From an uncultured Dehalococcoidia bacterium (GTDB lineage Bacteria > Chloroflexota > Dehalococcoidia > Lucifugimonadales > CATOSD01), in the NCBI GenBank assembly GCA_951812395.1, contig CATOSD010000002.1, forward strand, positions 1,168,442-1,232,441: 64,000 nucleotides of DNA, written 5' to 3'. The notes under the pieces were generated by a model, which saw only the letters and a list, made by a program, of their open reading frames with translations, was not told where the DNA came from and searched no databases. Of the stretch, positions 52,534 through 61,911 are shown in pieces. The position numbers and the translations under genes were made by a program. How positions within the stretch are numbered: position 1 is the stretch's first letter; every line of letters starts with the position of its first letter.

Positions 52534-53088
52534 GCGGCATTTGCGCAGCCTGCCGCCGTGGGCCGGAGTCCCGCGCGAGTCCCTCTCAGCACACCCAGCC
52601 TCTATATCGTCATTCCGCCCTCTCCTCTAGCCATTCTGGCCAGAAACCTCTCGTCATTCTGGCCCCCGAGTCGGATTCCAGAGCGGTAGCGGCACGAAAG
52701 CGGCGTCCCAACCGTACACGGCATCTGAAATCCGCCCGCTTCTGAACCCTCTTGATTGCTACGCACATGCGTGCTACTATAACCTTACCTGGGGACTGAC
52801 CCCGCCGAGCGGCGACCACAGACCGCGTGCTTGGGGCCTCCCGCCGGCTGTCCCACTTCCGCGCCATATCGGGGCTTTTACACCCGAATCCGTATACAAG
52901 GGCGCTTCCACCTGATTCGAACCGCCGAGACTCCCAGCTACGAAGTGGCACAGTATGGCACAAAATGGAACGTTCCTGCGGAATTCCTCGCCCATGAGCA
53001 GCCTCTGGATTTCACCCGCTGCTCCGTCCAGGCCTTTCCCAGTACGGCCCGCTGAACTGGCAAAGCTCGCTAGAGAACATGTATGCTT
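52534..53088. repeat. Degenerate long-element relic in the etfB-tig intergenic region
   Basis: Within the 886-bp gap between etfB and tig, about 52740-52990 resembles the second half of the long element. It holds CCCTCTTG followed by a CATGCGTGCTACT segment and GACTGACCCCGC, and later ACTCCCAGCTACGA with GGCACAGTATGGCACA (cf. GCACAGAATGTCGCAG in copy A). No terminal repeats recognisable. A 72-codon frame on the minus strand (52777-52995) is open but not credited as a gene. The rest of the gap holds nothing I recognise. Confidence 0.5.
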
Positions 53089-53115
53089 TTGCTAACACTA
53101 TTGGCGTGATATAAT
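53089..53115 (+). promoter_or_regulatory. Predicted promoter of the tig-clpP-clpX genes
   Basis: TTGCTA (53089-53094) with a short 15-bp spacer to a perfect TATAAT (53110-53115) preceded by TGA (extended -10). About 31 nt before the GTG at 53147. Confidence 0.6.
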
Positions 53116-53146
53116 CTCCACAATCATCCCCACCTAGGAGCCACCT

Positions 53147-54508
53147 GTGAAAGTCGACCGTGAGGAAGTTGTTGACCGGCAAACTGTGCTCACTATCGAG
53201 TTGGAAGATGACGACCTTGACCCGTATCTCGACCGCGGCTACAGGCGAATCGTCCAGCGCGTAAACATTCCCGGATTTCGAAAAGGCAAGGCCCCCCGCA
53301 GCATCGTCGAGCGCATGGTCGGCAGGGAGAGCCTTCTAAACGAAGTGCTGGACGCGCTGGTTGCAGAGGCAACCAATCGCGCTATCGACGATGAAGAGCT
53401 CGAATCCGTCGGATTGCCCAGGATCGAGATGGTCGACTTCGAACCTCTCTCCTTCAAGGCCACTGTTCCCCTCAGACCGGACGTCGACCTCGGCGCCTAC
53501 CGCGAGATTCGCGTCGAAGAGGTGCCGATCGAATTCGACGAGGAGTCCGTTCATCAACGCCTGGAAGGGCTGCGGGAAAGGCTGGCCACCTGGAATCCCG
53601 TGGACCGCCCGTTAGAAGTCGGCGACATGGTGACCGCGGACCTTGCCGTCACTTCAGACAGCGAGACTGTTTTGGAAGATCCGGACTACATCGCCGTGAC
53701 CAGCGAAGGGGACCTTAGGTCCCTCCCCGGTCTGGGTGAACACCTAGCCGGAGCACAGGCCGGCGACGAGCGCGAATTCGATCTCGACGTTCCCAGCGAC
53801 TTCTACATGAACACGATCGCCGGAAAGACGGTTCACGTACGGGCCAAGGTGAAAGAGTACAAGGAACGCGAGCTCCCCGCCCTGGATGACGACTTCGTCG
53901 TGAGCCTGGGCGAGGAGGATGAGACCCTGGAGCAGCTTACCGAACGCATTCGCAACGAGGAACGTCAGGGCGCGGAGAACAAGGCCATCGGCGAGTTCAC
54001 GGAGAAGGCGCTGGAAGCGCTGATGGAGCGCGCCACGGTCGAGCTGCCACCGCTGCTGGTCGAGCACGGCGCGGAACACCAGTGGCACGAGCAACTGCAG
54101 TTCCTGGACAGGCTGGGCATTCGACCTGACGATTATCTGCGTTCTACCGGCAGCACCGAAGAGGCGGTCCTGGCCCAGGCCCAGGAGGACGTGAGGGAGA
54201 GGCTGGTCCGCAGCTACGCGATGACGAGGTTCGCCGAGCTTGAGAGCCTGGAAGTGTCCGAAGAAGAGGCCGAGGCAAGAGTCAGAGAACTCCTGGCGGA
54301 AAACTCGCTTGACCGGGAACCGACCGAAGAGGAGATTGCCTCGGTACGCAACTCCATGCTGAGCGAAAATGCCATGGAGCGCCTTAGGGCCATTGCCAGG
54401 GGCGAGCAGCAGGGTGAAGACGAGGAAGCCGAGCCCGCGTACTGTGAGGATGCCTCCGAATCGGCCGAAGACCCCAACGACGAAAGTGCCCGAAGTTCCG
54501 AAACCTAA
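53147..54508 (+). CDS. tig: Trigger factor chaperone
   Basis: 453 aa. Ribosome-bound chaperone with peptidyl-prolyl isomerase activity. N-terminal ribosome-binding domain ends with the signature [15 protein letters not shown] (G-F-R-x-G-K-x-P). The PPIase domain (about 150-250) is present, and the C-terminal helical chaperone domain has the long [21 protein letters not shown] stretch. The tail is highly acidic (about 420-453). GTG start at 53147 with TAGGAG 6 nt upstream. Followed by clpP whose ribosome site overlaps its stop. Confidence 0.95.
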   Translation: MKVDREEVVDRQTVLTIELEDDDLDPYLDRGYRRIVQRVNIPGFRKGKAPRSIVERMVGRESLLNEVLDALVAEATNRAIDDEELESVGLPRIEMVDFEPLSFKATVPLRPDVDLGAYREIRVEEVPIEFDEESVHQRLEGLRERLATWNPVDRPLEVGDMVTADLAVTSDSETVLEDPDYIAVTSEGDLRSLPGLGEHLAGAQAGDEREFDLDVPSDFYMNTIAGKTVHVRAKVKEYKERELPALDDDFVVSLGEEDETLEQLTERIRNEERQGAENKAIGEFTEKALEALMERATVELPPLLVEHGAEHQWHEQLQFLDRLGIRPDDYLRSTGSTEEAVLAQAQEDVRERLVRSYAMTRFAELESLEVSEEEAEARVRELLAENSLDREPTEEEIASVRNSMLSENAMERLRAIARGEQQGEDEEAEPAYCEDASESAEDPNDESARSSET

Positions 54509-54521
54509 GGAGAACACTCCG

Positions 54522-55175
54522 GTGATTTACAGACCTGAAAACGTCATCCCCATGGTGGTCGAAGGCGACGCCAGGGGAGAACGGGCCTACGACATCTATT
54601 CGCTTCTTCTGAAAGAGCGGATTATCTTTCTGGGCACGCCAATCGTCGACCACATAGCCAACAACATCGTCGCGCAGCTCCTCTACCTGGACCGGGAGGA
54701 CCCCGAGAGGGACATCAGCCTCTACATCAACTCGCCGGGAGGCGTCATCAGCGCCGGGCTCGCCATTTACGACACAATGCACCTCATCCGCCCCGACGTG
54801 TCCACCATCTGCGTCGGCCTCGCCGCCAGCATGGGCACCGTGCTTCTCACCGCGGGCGCGCCCGGCAAGCGCTACGCCTTGCCCAACTCCACGGTGCACA
54901 TGCACCAGCCGCTCGGCGGCGCGCAGGGCCAAGCGTCGGACATCGAGATTCACGCAAGAGAGATACTGCGGATGCAAGACAAGATCCGCCAGATTATCTC
55001 ACAATCAACTGGTCAACCCTACGACAAGGTGGCCAGGGACTCCGACAGGGACTACTTCCTGAACGCCGACCAGGCCGTGGAGTACGGCCTGGTTGACGAA
55101 GTGCTTCACCCGCCGTCCGACGGCCAAGCGGAGGGCGAGTCCGGAAGCGACGAGACCGATAGTTCCGAAGGCTAG
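54522..55175 (+). CDS. clpP: ATP-dependent Clp protease proteolytic subunit
   Basis: 217 aa. Serine protease that degrades unfolded substrates supplied by ClpX. Triad visible: Ser in [12 protein letters not shown], His in [11 protein letters not shown] and an Asp in the C-terminal handle ([29 protein letters not shown]). N-terminal axial loop [22 protein letters not shown] and [20 protein letters not shown] are intact. GTG at 54522 with AAGGAG 9 nt upstream; the frame runs upstream inside tig. The C-terminal tail (200-217) is acidic. Confidence 0.95.
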   Translation: MIYRPENVIPMVVEGDARGERAYDIYSLLLKERIIFLGTPIVDHIANNIVAQLLYLDREDPERDISLYINSPGGVISAGLAIYDTMHLIRPDVSTICVGLAASMGTVLLTAGAPGKRYALPNSTVHMHQPLGGAQGQASDIEIHAREILRMQDKIRQIISQSTGQPYDKVARDSDRDYFLNADQAVEYGLVDEVLHPPSDGQAEGESGSDETDSSEG

Positions 55176-55189
55176 GAGAACACACCTCG

Positions 55190-55309
55190 ATGACGCAAAG
55201 TGCGTCACAAATGACACCTCTAACGGAGCCGGCGATGAGACGACAGGGCGCGTCGGCGGCCTCAGCATATGCGTGCGACGCCCCGTATCGTATCGGGGGT
55301 ATCCGCTAG
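55190..55309 (+). CDS. Putative 39-residue leader ORF upstream of clpX
   Basis: ATG at 55190 has AGGAGA about 10 nt upstream and runs 39 codons to TAG at 55307-55309; the ATG of clpX begins one base later (TAGGATG). The clpX start itself lacks a good ribosome binding site. The peptide begins [19 protein letters not shown] palindrome, TGACGCAAAGTGCGTCA (55191-55207), overlaps its first codons. It probably serves translational coupling or regulation rather than a stable product; chance is possible. Confidence 0.45.
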   Translation: MTQSASQMTPLTEPAMRRQGASAASAYACDAPYRIGGIR

Positions 55310-55310
55310 G

Positions 55311-56681
<1,371 letters not shown>

Positions 56682-56691
56682 GTAGGGCAGG

Positions 56692-56705
56692 CCCGCGAGC
56701 GCGGG
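56692..56705. terminator. Small hairpin between clpX and the convergent peptidase gene
   Basis: CCCGC and GCGGG pair around GAGC; no T run. A weak candidate for transcript 3' ends, only 33 bp separating the two stops. Confidence 0.3.
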
Positions 56706-56714
56706 GGCGACACC

Positions 56715-57467
56715 TCAGACGGCGAGCAACTCCGCTTCAAGCGCGAACTCGCTTCGCTTCGGAATGTCCTCTCTCACCAGATTCCCGCGTCTCTTGTAGA
56801 CCCGGTACGCCCCGGCGTCTTCGCTCGACGTCAACAGCCGATAGCCGCCATCCACCCACTCCACGGCGCAGTTGTACCCTATGCCTAGTCCGACGCCGCC
56901 GTACTTCATCACCTTGGCGTGAAAATCCGGCTCCCGCAGTTGGCCGTCCGTGACGCCACCCGGATGCGGGCAAGCGAATGCGTCGATGAAACCAAGCCCG
57001 CGAACGCGAGTGAAGCCGCTCCAGCTCGCCGCGTTGTAGAAGAACCCCGAGTTACTGTGCCCGTAGCTGTACCAGCAGATGCACCCTGCGCTCAGGCCCG
57101 CGAGCGGTATGCCTCTGTGCCATGCCCGCTCGAGCACGCCGTCCACGCCCAACTTTCGCCAGCGTGTCACCGCCTTCTGCGTATTGCCTCCGCTCACGTA
57201 AATGAGGTCCGCCGACAGGATGACGGTCTCTAACTCGGCAATGCTGGGCTTGGTGTTTAGAAGGTGCAGCACCTCGGTCTCGCAGCCGAGCCGCTTGCCA
57301 TAAACAGCCTGAAACGTCTCCCAAGGTTCGGGCGCGTCGTACGTCGCGGTCGGGATCAGCAGCGCCTTAGGCCGTATCTTTCCCGAAAGTTCCACGATTT
57401 CCTTGTCGATAGGCAGGGTCTCCAGCTCTCCCATCATGCCGCCGCCAATGGTCACTATCTTTCCCAT
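56715..57467 (-). CDS. Peptidase S51 (dipeptidase E)-like protein
   Basis: 250 aa. Class I glutamine-amidotransferase-like fold; the nucleophile Ser lies in LAGLSAGCICWYSYGHS where related enzymes have Cys or Ser, and ADLIYVSGGNTQKAV and GIDAF-type strands surround. Peptidase E hydrolyses Asp-X dipeptides; cyanophycinase is a relative. ATG at 57467. It is the last of lysA-rhomboid-formyltransferase-S51 on the minus strand (7-bp gap to the formyltransferase). Confidence 0.88.
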   Translation of the reverse strand: MGKIVTIGGGMMGELETLPIDKEIVELSGKIRPKALLIPTATYDAPEPWETFQAVYGKRLGCETEVLHLLNTKPSIAELETVILSADLIYVSGGNTQKAVTRWRKLGVDGVLERAWHRGIPLAGLSAGCICWYSYGHSNSGFFYNAASWSGFTRVRGLGFIDAFACPHPGGVTDGQLREPDFHAKVMKYGGVGLGIGYNCAVEWVDGGYRLLTSSEDAGAYRVYKRRGNLVREDIPKRSEFALEAELLAV

Positions 57468-57474
57468 AGCGCGT

Positions 57475-58329
57475 TCAACCTCCTCTTATCCCTGGAGCTC
57501 GCGGAATCTCGCGCCAAGCCTGCATCAGCCGTTCGACCTCGTCGTTCATGCACAGGCCGCCGTCGATCGGGCCCCTGGGGCCGTGCGGCCTGCCGCCCTC
57601 GATTCGAATCGAGCCTTCTGCCAGCGCGATGACCGTGGCCACGAGAAGTGGACGCTCCCGTGCTACGCCTCTTCGCCGAATCTCCGCGAACAGCGGCTGC
57701 CGTTCTCCATCGGCTCGCGCCGCGTCCAGCCCGACACTGTCGAACTGACTCCACAGCGGGGCAAGCTCAGAATCGCGAATCGGAAAGCTGCAATAGCTCA
57801 GAGTCGGCCCGGCGTCGAGCACCTCCGTTGCGAGGTGCAGCATAGCGCCGTGTTGGGCCGCACCGCTCTCGATGAGCTGCCAGATTACGTCCTGCCACAT
57901 GCCCGCCGGAGCATCCGGAAGAGCGGGATGAAGGTTAATCATCGTGCGTTCGCGGCACATGCGCGGGCTGGTGATGAGCATGTAGCCGGCCAGCACTGAA
58001 AGGTCGGTCTCGTACTTCGCTGTCAGGCGCATCGCCTCGTCGTGGTAGGCGTTCCGGTGGTGGGCCATTCCCCCGCCGCCCCGCTCGCGGCGGAACCTCT
58101 GAGACGACAGCCTCACCAGAGGGATTCCCATGCTCTCGACCATTCTGAAGAACTCGTCACTGCCCTCCGCCTCACCCTGCTCCCGGTTGCTGAATACGTA
58201 CTCGATCGAGGCATTTAGGTCGCCGGCCGCGATGGTGCCGTGCACCGCTCGAAGCAGCCCACGGGACCCCTCGCCCCGCCCCGTCGACCACCAGCCCAGC
58301 CGGAGGGCCCGCCTCGCCTTACAGTCCAT
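57475..58329 (-). CDS. Formyltransferase family protein (PurN-like)
   Basis: 284 aa. Phosphoribosylglycinamide formyltransferase-like domain: GWWSTGRGEGSRGLLRAV at the N terminus (phosphate loop variant), LSVLAGYMLITSPRM, and MINLHPALPDAPAGMWQDV with the family H-P-(A/S)-L and VLDAGPTLSYCSFPI holding the catalytic Asp. A second half with VATVIALAEGSIRIEGG follows. Longer than PurN (about 200 aa); the true formyl acceptor is not known. Starts immediately after the stop of the rhomboid gene (0-bp gap). Confidence 0.8.
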   Translation of the reverse strand: MDCKARRALRLGWWSTGRGEGSRGLLRAVHGTIAAGDLNASIEYVFSNREQGEAEGSDEFFRMVESMGIPLVRLSSQRFRRERGGGGMAHHRNAYHDEAMRLTAKYETDLSVLAGYMLITSPRMCRERTMINLHPALPDAPAGMWQDVIWQLIESGAAQHGAMLHLATEVLDAGPTLSYCSFPIRDSELAPLWSQFDSVGLDAARADGERQPLFAEIRRRGVARERPLLVATVIALAEGSIRIEGGRPHGPRGPIDGGLCMNDEVERLMQAWREIPRAPGIRGG

Positions 58330-59361
58330 CTAGCCACCATCCCGTATCGATAACAACAGCGAGACGGCTCTCCCCCGGTCTTCCGTAGTGAGGCCCCGCA
58401 GCAGCGCCCGTTGCAAGTCGGCCAGGGCTCCCGTGTCGTCCCCCAGCCTCTCTCGGATGATACCCCGAACCAGGTAGGCCTCACCCGTGTTCCAGCCTCC
58501 GTCGATGACCTCTTCGACCTCCTGAAGCGCCTCGCTATGTTGCTGGCTTTCCAGCAACCGTTCGGCCCTGACAAGACCGCCCGCGATTCCCGCACTACCC
58601 AGCCACACACCCGCCACGAGCAGCAGCACGATTGGCGGGACCGCGAGCAAGACCCGGCGATTCGAGCCAGGACCGCGTCGTGCCGGTCGGGGGAAAACCG
58701 GGTAGAGTCGGGGCCGCTCCACAGGCTCGGAGAGTATGATCCCCAAAGCGAACCCCATCGCAAGCCCGCCAATGTGAGCCCAGTTGTCGATGCCCGGCGC
58801 CACGAAGCCGTAAGCCAGGTTGATCGCAACCAGCACAGCGATGCCCGCGGCGTCGCGCCGGCTCCCTCGGGCCTGCGGTCCCCTACTCGTCAAGAAGCTG
58901 GCCGCAAGCGCTCCGAGCAGGCCGAAAATCGCCCCGCTCGCCCCGGCGCTGATGGCCATTGGATTAGCGACGAAGCTGGCCGTCGAGCCTGCGAGACCAG
59001 CCGCGACGTAGATGAGTACGAAGCGCAACCTTCCGATTGTCCGCTCCAGCAACATGCCGTAGATCAGCAGTCCCAGGCTGTTCAGCATCAGATGCATGAT
59101 GCCGATGTGCAGGAACACGGACGAGAGAAGCCGCCAGTACTCGCCTCCGGCCACCAATGGCCCGTGGTTCGCACCGAAATCCAGGAGCGACGCGGGGTCC
59201 TGGGTGCTACCAAGTAGCTCGGCGACGAGCCACCATACAGTGTTGGCGGCAAGCAGCAGCCAGGTTGCCAGCGGGCGGTTGCGAAGGGTCAAGCCGCCTG
59301 GCGCGTCCATGCCGACCCGGTGTCGCCACGACTCAAACATAGTCTGCCAATGAAACCACAC
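58330..59361 (-). CDS. Rhomboid-family intramembrane serine protease with helical C-terminal extension
   Basis: 343 aa. Six to seven membrane segments: WRLLSSVFLHIGIMHLMLNSLGL carries the His/Asn of the rhomboid H-x-x-x-x-H-x-x-x-N, SAGASGAIFGLLGA holds the catalytic Ser in GxSG, and NWAHIGGLAMGFALG the catalytic His. After a final membrane segment, the C-terminal ~90 residues are TPR-like (LLESQQHSEALQEVEEVIDGG, RLGDDTGALADLQRALLRG). Cleaves membrane protein helices. Start at ATG 59361, with ATG 59340 (MFESWRHRVG) as alternative; 41 nt after lysA. Confidence 0.9.
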   Translation of the reverse strand: MWFHWQTMFESWRHRVGMDAPGGLTLRNRPLATWLLLAANTVWWLVAELLGSTQDPASLLDFGANHGPLVAGGEYWRLLSSVFLHIGIMHLMLNSLGLLIYGMLLERTIGRLRFVLIYVAAGLAGSTASFVANPMAISAGASGAIFGLLGALAASFLTSRGPQARGSRRDAAGIAVLVAINLAYGFVAPGIDNWAHIGGLAMGFALGIILSEPVERPRLYPVFPRPARRGPGSNRRVLLAVPPIVLLLVAGVWLGSAGIAGGLVRAERLLESQQHSEALQEVEEVIDGGWNTGEAYLVRGIIRERLGDDTGALADLQRALLRGLTTEDRGRAVSLLLSIRDGG

Positions 59362-59402
59362 CTTCCAACGGAGAAGTCACGTCCGGTGAGGGCAAGGCCG
59401 AC

Positions 59403-60716
59403 TCAGAACACCTCGGTCCGCATCATGTCCTCGAACGTCTCGCGCCTTCGAATCAGGCGCGCGTCGCCGTCCGTCACCATGACTATAGCGGGTCTTGGGT
59501 TCAGGTTGTAGTTGCTCGACATGGGCGGGGCGTAGGCTCCTGACGACGGGATCGCCAATACGTCGCCCTCGGCGAGCGTGGGCAGCTCGATGTCGCGTAT
59601 CAGGACGTCGCCCGATTCACAGTACTTGCCCACCAGTGTCACCGTGTCCTCTGGCGATTCGTTCATGCGGCTGGCCAGCACTGCCTCATAGCGAGCCTCG
59701 TAGAGCGCTGGCCGGATGTTGTCGCCCATGCCGCCATCCAGCGAGACGTACCGGCGAACCGTAGGAATGTCCTTAGTGCCGCCCACGCTGTACAGCGCAA
59801 CGCCTGCTCGGCCCACGACAGAGCGTCCTGGCTCAACGACTAGGCGGGGCGTGCCCAGCGAAAGATCGGCGCAGCGGCCCCTCGTTGCCGACGCGATAAC
59901 CTGAGCGTAGTCGGCAACAGCGGGCGGTGGTTGTTCGCGCACATATCCGATGGCGAATCCTCCGCCCGGGCTGAACTCACGCAATTCCAGGCCTTCGTCC
60001 TTGAACTGTGATACGAACGTCAACACAGTGTCGATGGCGATCGAGAACGGTTCAAGCTCGAAGATAGGCGACCCAAGGTGGAAGTGAACACCAACCAGGT
60101 CCAGGTTGGGCGCCGTGAGCGCCTGGCGGATAGCCAGCGCCGCGTGGCCCGTCTCCACCGAGAATCCGAACTTGCTGTCGAGTATGCCCGTTGTGGTATG
60201 AACATGCGTGTGGGGGTCCACGCCGGGTGACAGCCGAAGCATTATGTCCTGTACTTCGCCGCGGGAGCCGGCAAGCTCGTCCAGCATCCGGAGCTCATGG
60301 AAGCTGTCCACTACCACGCGGCCCACGCCGTAATCCAGTGCCAACTCCAACTCCGGCAGTGTCTTGTTGTTGCCGTGGAAGTAAATCAGGTCCGGCGGGA
60401 ACGCGATTGCTCTACCGAGCGCCAACTCGCCTCCCGACACCACGTCCAGGCCAAGACCTTCTTCCAAGGCGATCCTGCCGATGGCCGGATTAAGGAACGC
60501 CTTGGAGGCGTAGGCGACAAGGGAGTCCGGATACCGGCTGGCAAACTCGCCGACGAACTCGCGGCACATCCGGCGCAGCGTGTCCTCGTCGTACACGTAC
60601 AGCGGCGTGCCGAACTCGGCGGCTAAGGCTACTGTGTCGCAGCCGCCAATCTCGAGCCGCCCGGCTTCGTTCACCGCGGCGGTTAGCGGAAACAGGCCTG
60701 AATTCTCAAAGGTCAT
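59403..60716 (-). CDS. lysA: Diaminopimelate decarboxylase
   Basis: 437 aa. Makes lysine from meso-diaminopimelate, PLP-dependent. VAYASKAFLNPAI holds the PLP Lys, then LGLDVVSGGELALGRA, IYFHGNNKTLPEL, HTTTGILDSKFGFS, FSPGGGFAIGYV and CESGDVLIRD (second half of active site). All diagnostic blocks present. ATG at 60716 with AGGA-type site 9 nt upstream, giving family length; the frame open to 60992 is not used. Own promoter at 60780-60808. Confidence 0.95.
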   Translation of the reverse strand: MTFENSGLFPLTAAVNEAGRLEIGGCDTVALAAEFGTPLYVYDEDTLRRMCREFVGEFASRYPDSLVAYASKAFLNPAIGRIALEEGLGLDVVSGGELALGRAIAFPPDLIYFHGNNKTLPELELALDYGVGRVVVDSFHELRMLDELAGSRGEVQDIMLRLSPGVDPHTHVHTTTGILDSKFGFSVETGHAALAIRQALTAPNLDLVGVHFHLGSPIFELEPFSIAIDTVLTFVSQFKDEGLELREFSPGGGFAIGYVREQPPPAVADYAQVIASATRGRCADLSLGTPRLVVEPGRSVVGRAGVALYSVGGTKDIPTVRRYVSLDGGMGDNIRPALYEARYEAVLASRMNESPEDTVTLVGKYCESGDVLIRDIELPTLAEGDVLAIPSSGAYAPPMSSNYNLNPRPAIVMVTDGDARLIRRRETFEDMMRTEVF

Positions 60717-60779
60717 CGCGTCGTCCTGGACTCTGGTCGCCCAGTGCGGCGGCCGAAGAGTGTCTGATTGGGGGTGTAG

Positions 60780-60808
60780 CATATATTCTATAGCAGGGCT
60801 TGTGACAA
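60780..60808 (-). promoter_or_regulatory. Predicted promoter of lysA
   Basis: Minus strand TTGTCA (60808-60803), 17-bp spacer, TATATG (60785-60780), about 64 nt before the ATG at 60716. The long mobile element starts 24 bp upstream of the -35. Confidence 0.5.
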
Positions 60809-60832
60809 AGGAAGCGGCGCGTGCCTCTGGAG

Positions 60833-61758
60833 CCTGTATCAGATTACTAGGTGCGCCCAAAACCACATCCCTCGCGAACAGTCTGCCCCGGCGCCCAAAC
60901 TCTGGACCTGCGGCCAGCGCCTTGAGGTTGATGAACCAGTCTCCCCCTGATGACCCCCCAACGTACCCCCGGCTGCGCGCCCTCGCCCACACCCGACCCT
61001 TTCGCTCCCCAGCACTCCGAAAAAACCGTCACCTTCCTGCGCCACCGGTGCTCTGGCCCTGCCCCCCACACGTCCTTCAGGCGCCCAACCACGCCCCCAC
61101 GCCTGCGCAGTTTCTCACCACCAATCCACCCCAATCCCGCAGTCTCCCCCGTTACTGCTCAGACTTCGTGAGTGTCAAGAGTCCCTTCCCCCTCGCAGGG
61201 GGAAGGTTAGGACAGGGGTGCAGATTCAGGCACGACTGGTGCGGTTCCAAAACTTACCCCCTGTAAGTCCTTGATGGGTGAAGAGCCTGCCATGAGCTTG
61301 CCGAAGAGTTAGAGCCTGCCCCGTACTCGATACGGGGATGGGCGTGAAGGCCTATTGTCCAGAATCGTCTCACCGACTCTGAACAGTTACACTCGCGCAC
61401 CCCCTCTTGAAACATGCGGACGGCCGTGCTACCCTCGCCCAAGCGAGGGACCGACCGCGCGGCCCGGAATCCCTACCTAATCGGGGACCATGGTCCATGC
61501 ATCCGCAGGGGCGTCCCTTGTGGGCGTCCTGTGGCAGCGAAGACTCGGGTGATCTACCCTGCTCCGTCCCCTCGTCCTCATTTGCCACGCGGCGCGACAC
61601 ATGTGCTACAACATCACCCGCCGGGCATCACAGACTAGCGTGGGACCGCCGGCACTCCCAGCTACGAGCACAGCAGAATGTCGCAGAATCGAGCAGATTT
61701 CGCCTTTATGCAGTCGCGGACGAAGCGGTGTTGGAAGCGCCTGGCGATCTGAATCAGG
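60833..61758. mobile_element. Long non-autonomous element, copy B (TIR family II) with a nested element
   Basis: Left end CCTGTATCAGATTACTAGG and right end in reverse CCTGATTCAGATCGCCAGG are imperfect terminal inverted repeats. 926 bp, or about 688 bp after removing the family I element at 61152-61389, against 683 bp for copy A without its own nested element. It shares long stretches with copy A, including the G-rich body and the 3' GCAGAATGTCGCAGAATC. Small open frames (e.g. 61407-61853) overlap the end and show no transposase motif. Sits between lysA and the sensor kinase gene. Confidence 0.75.
61152..61389. mobile_element. 238-bp family I element nested in copy B
   Basis: Ends TTACTGCTCAGA and TCTGAACAGTTA match the family I terminal repeats with two changes at the left. 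The flanking 20 bp on each side also match 6813-6949 (CTTCGTGAG...CTCACCGACT). A longer middle contains two repeat cores, a CCCCGTACTCGATACGGGG hairpin and the 45-bp segment shared with 13894-13935. Copy A has an uninterrupted sequence at the corresponding position (near 27350-27370), an empty-site comparison showing insertion. Flanks keep traces of a CTCGCC-type duplication. Confidence 0.75.
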
Positions 61759-61855
61759 CTCGTACCCTGAGAAACATGGCCTCGTGGGGCAGGCGTGATC
61801 AAGCCCGTACCAGTTACTCAGGTTTGTCGCAGGCGCTACATCGCATCGCATAGAT

Positions 61856-61864
61856 TGCTATAAT
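61856..61864 (+). promoter_or_regulatory. Extended -10 promoter of the sensor kinase gene
   Basis: TGCTATAAT at 61856-61864 with a perfect TATAAT and TG extension, 47 nt upstream of the ATG. No -35 seen. Confidence 0.55.
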
Positions 61865-61911
61865 CCTCATGAAGCTTAACCGGCTAGGTTTGTTCCAGGA
61901 GGTCTTGCGCT

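Noticed and set aside
53003-53055. Prophage or plasmid genes anywhere in the window
   Set aside because: No integrase, capsid, replication initiation or toxin-antitoxin gene is visible. All coding regions look chromosomal.
60833-61911. tRNA or structural RNA genes in the lysA-kinase gap
   Set aside because: No cloverleaf or T-loop sequence was found on either strand. The region is mobile-element sequence.
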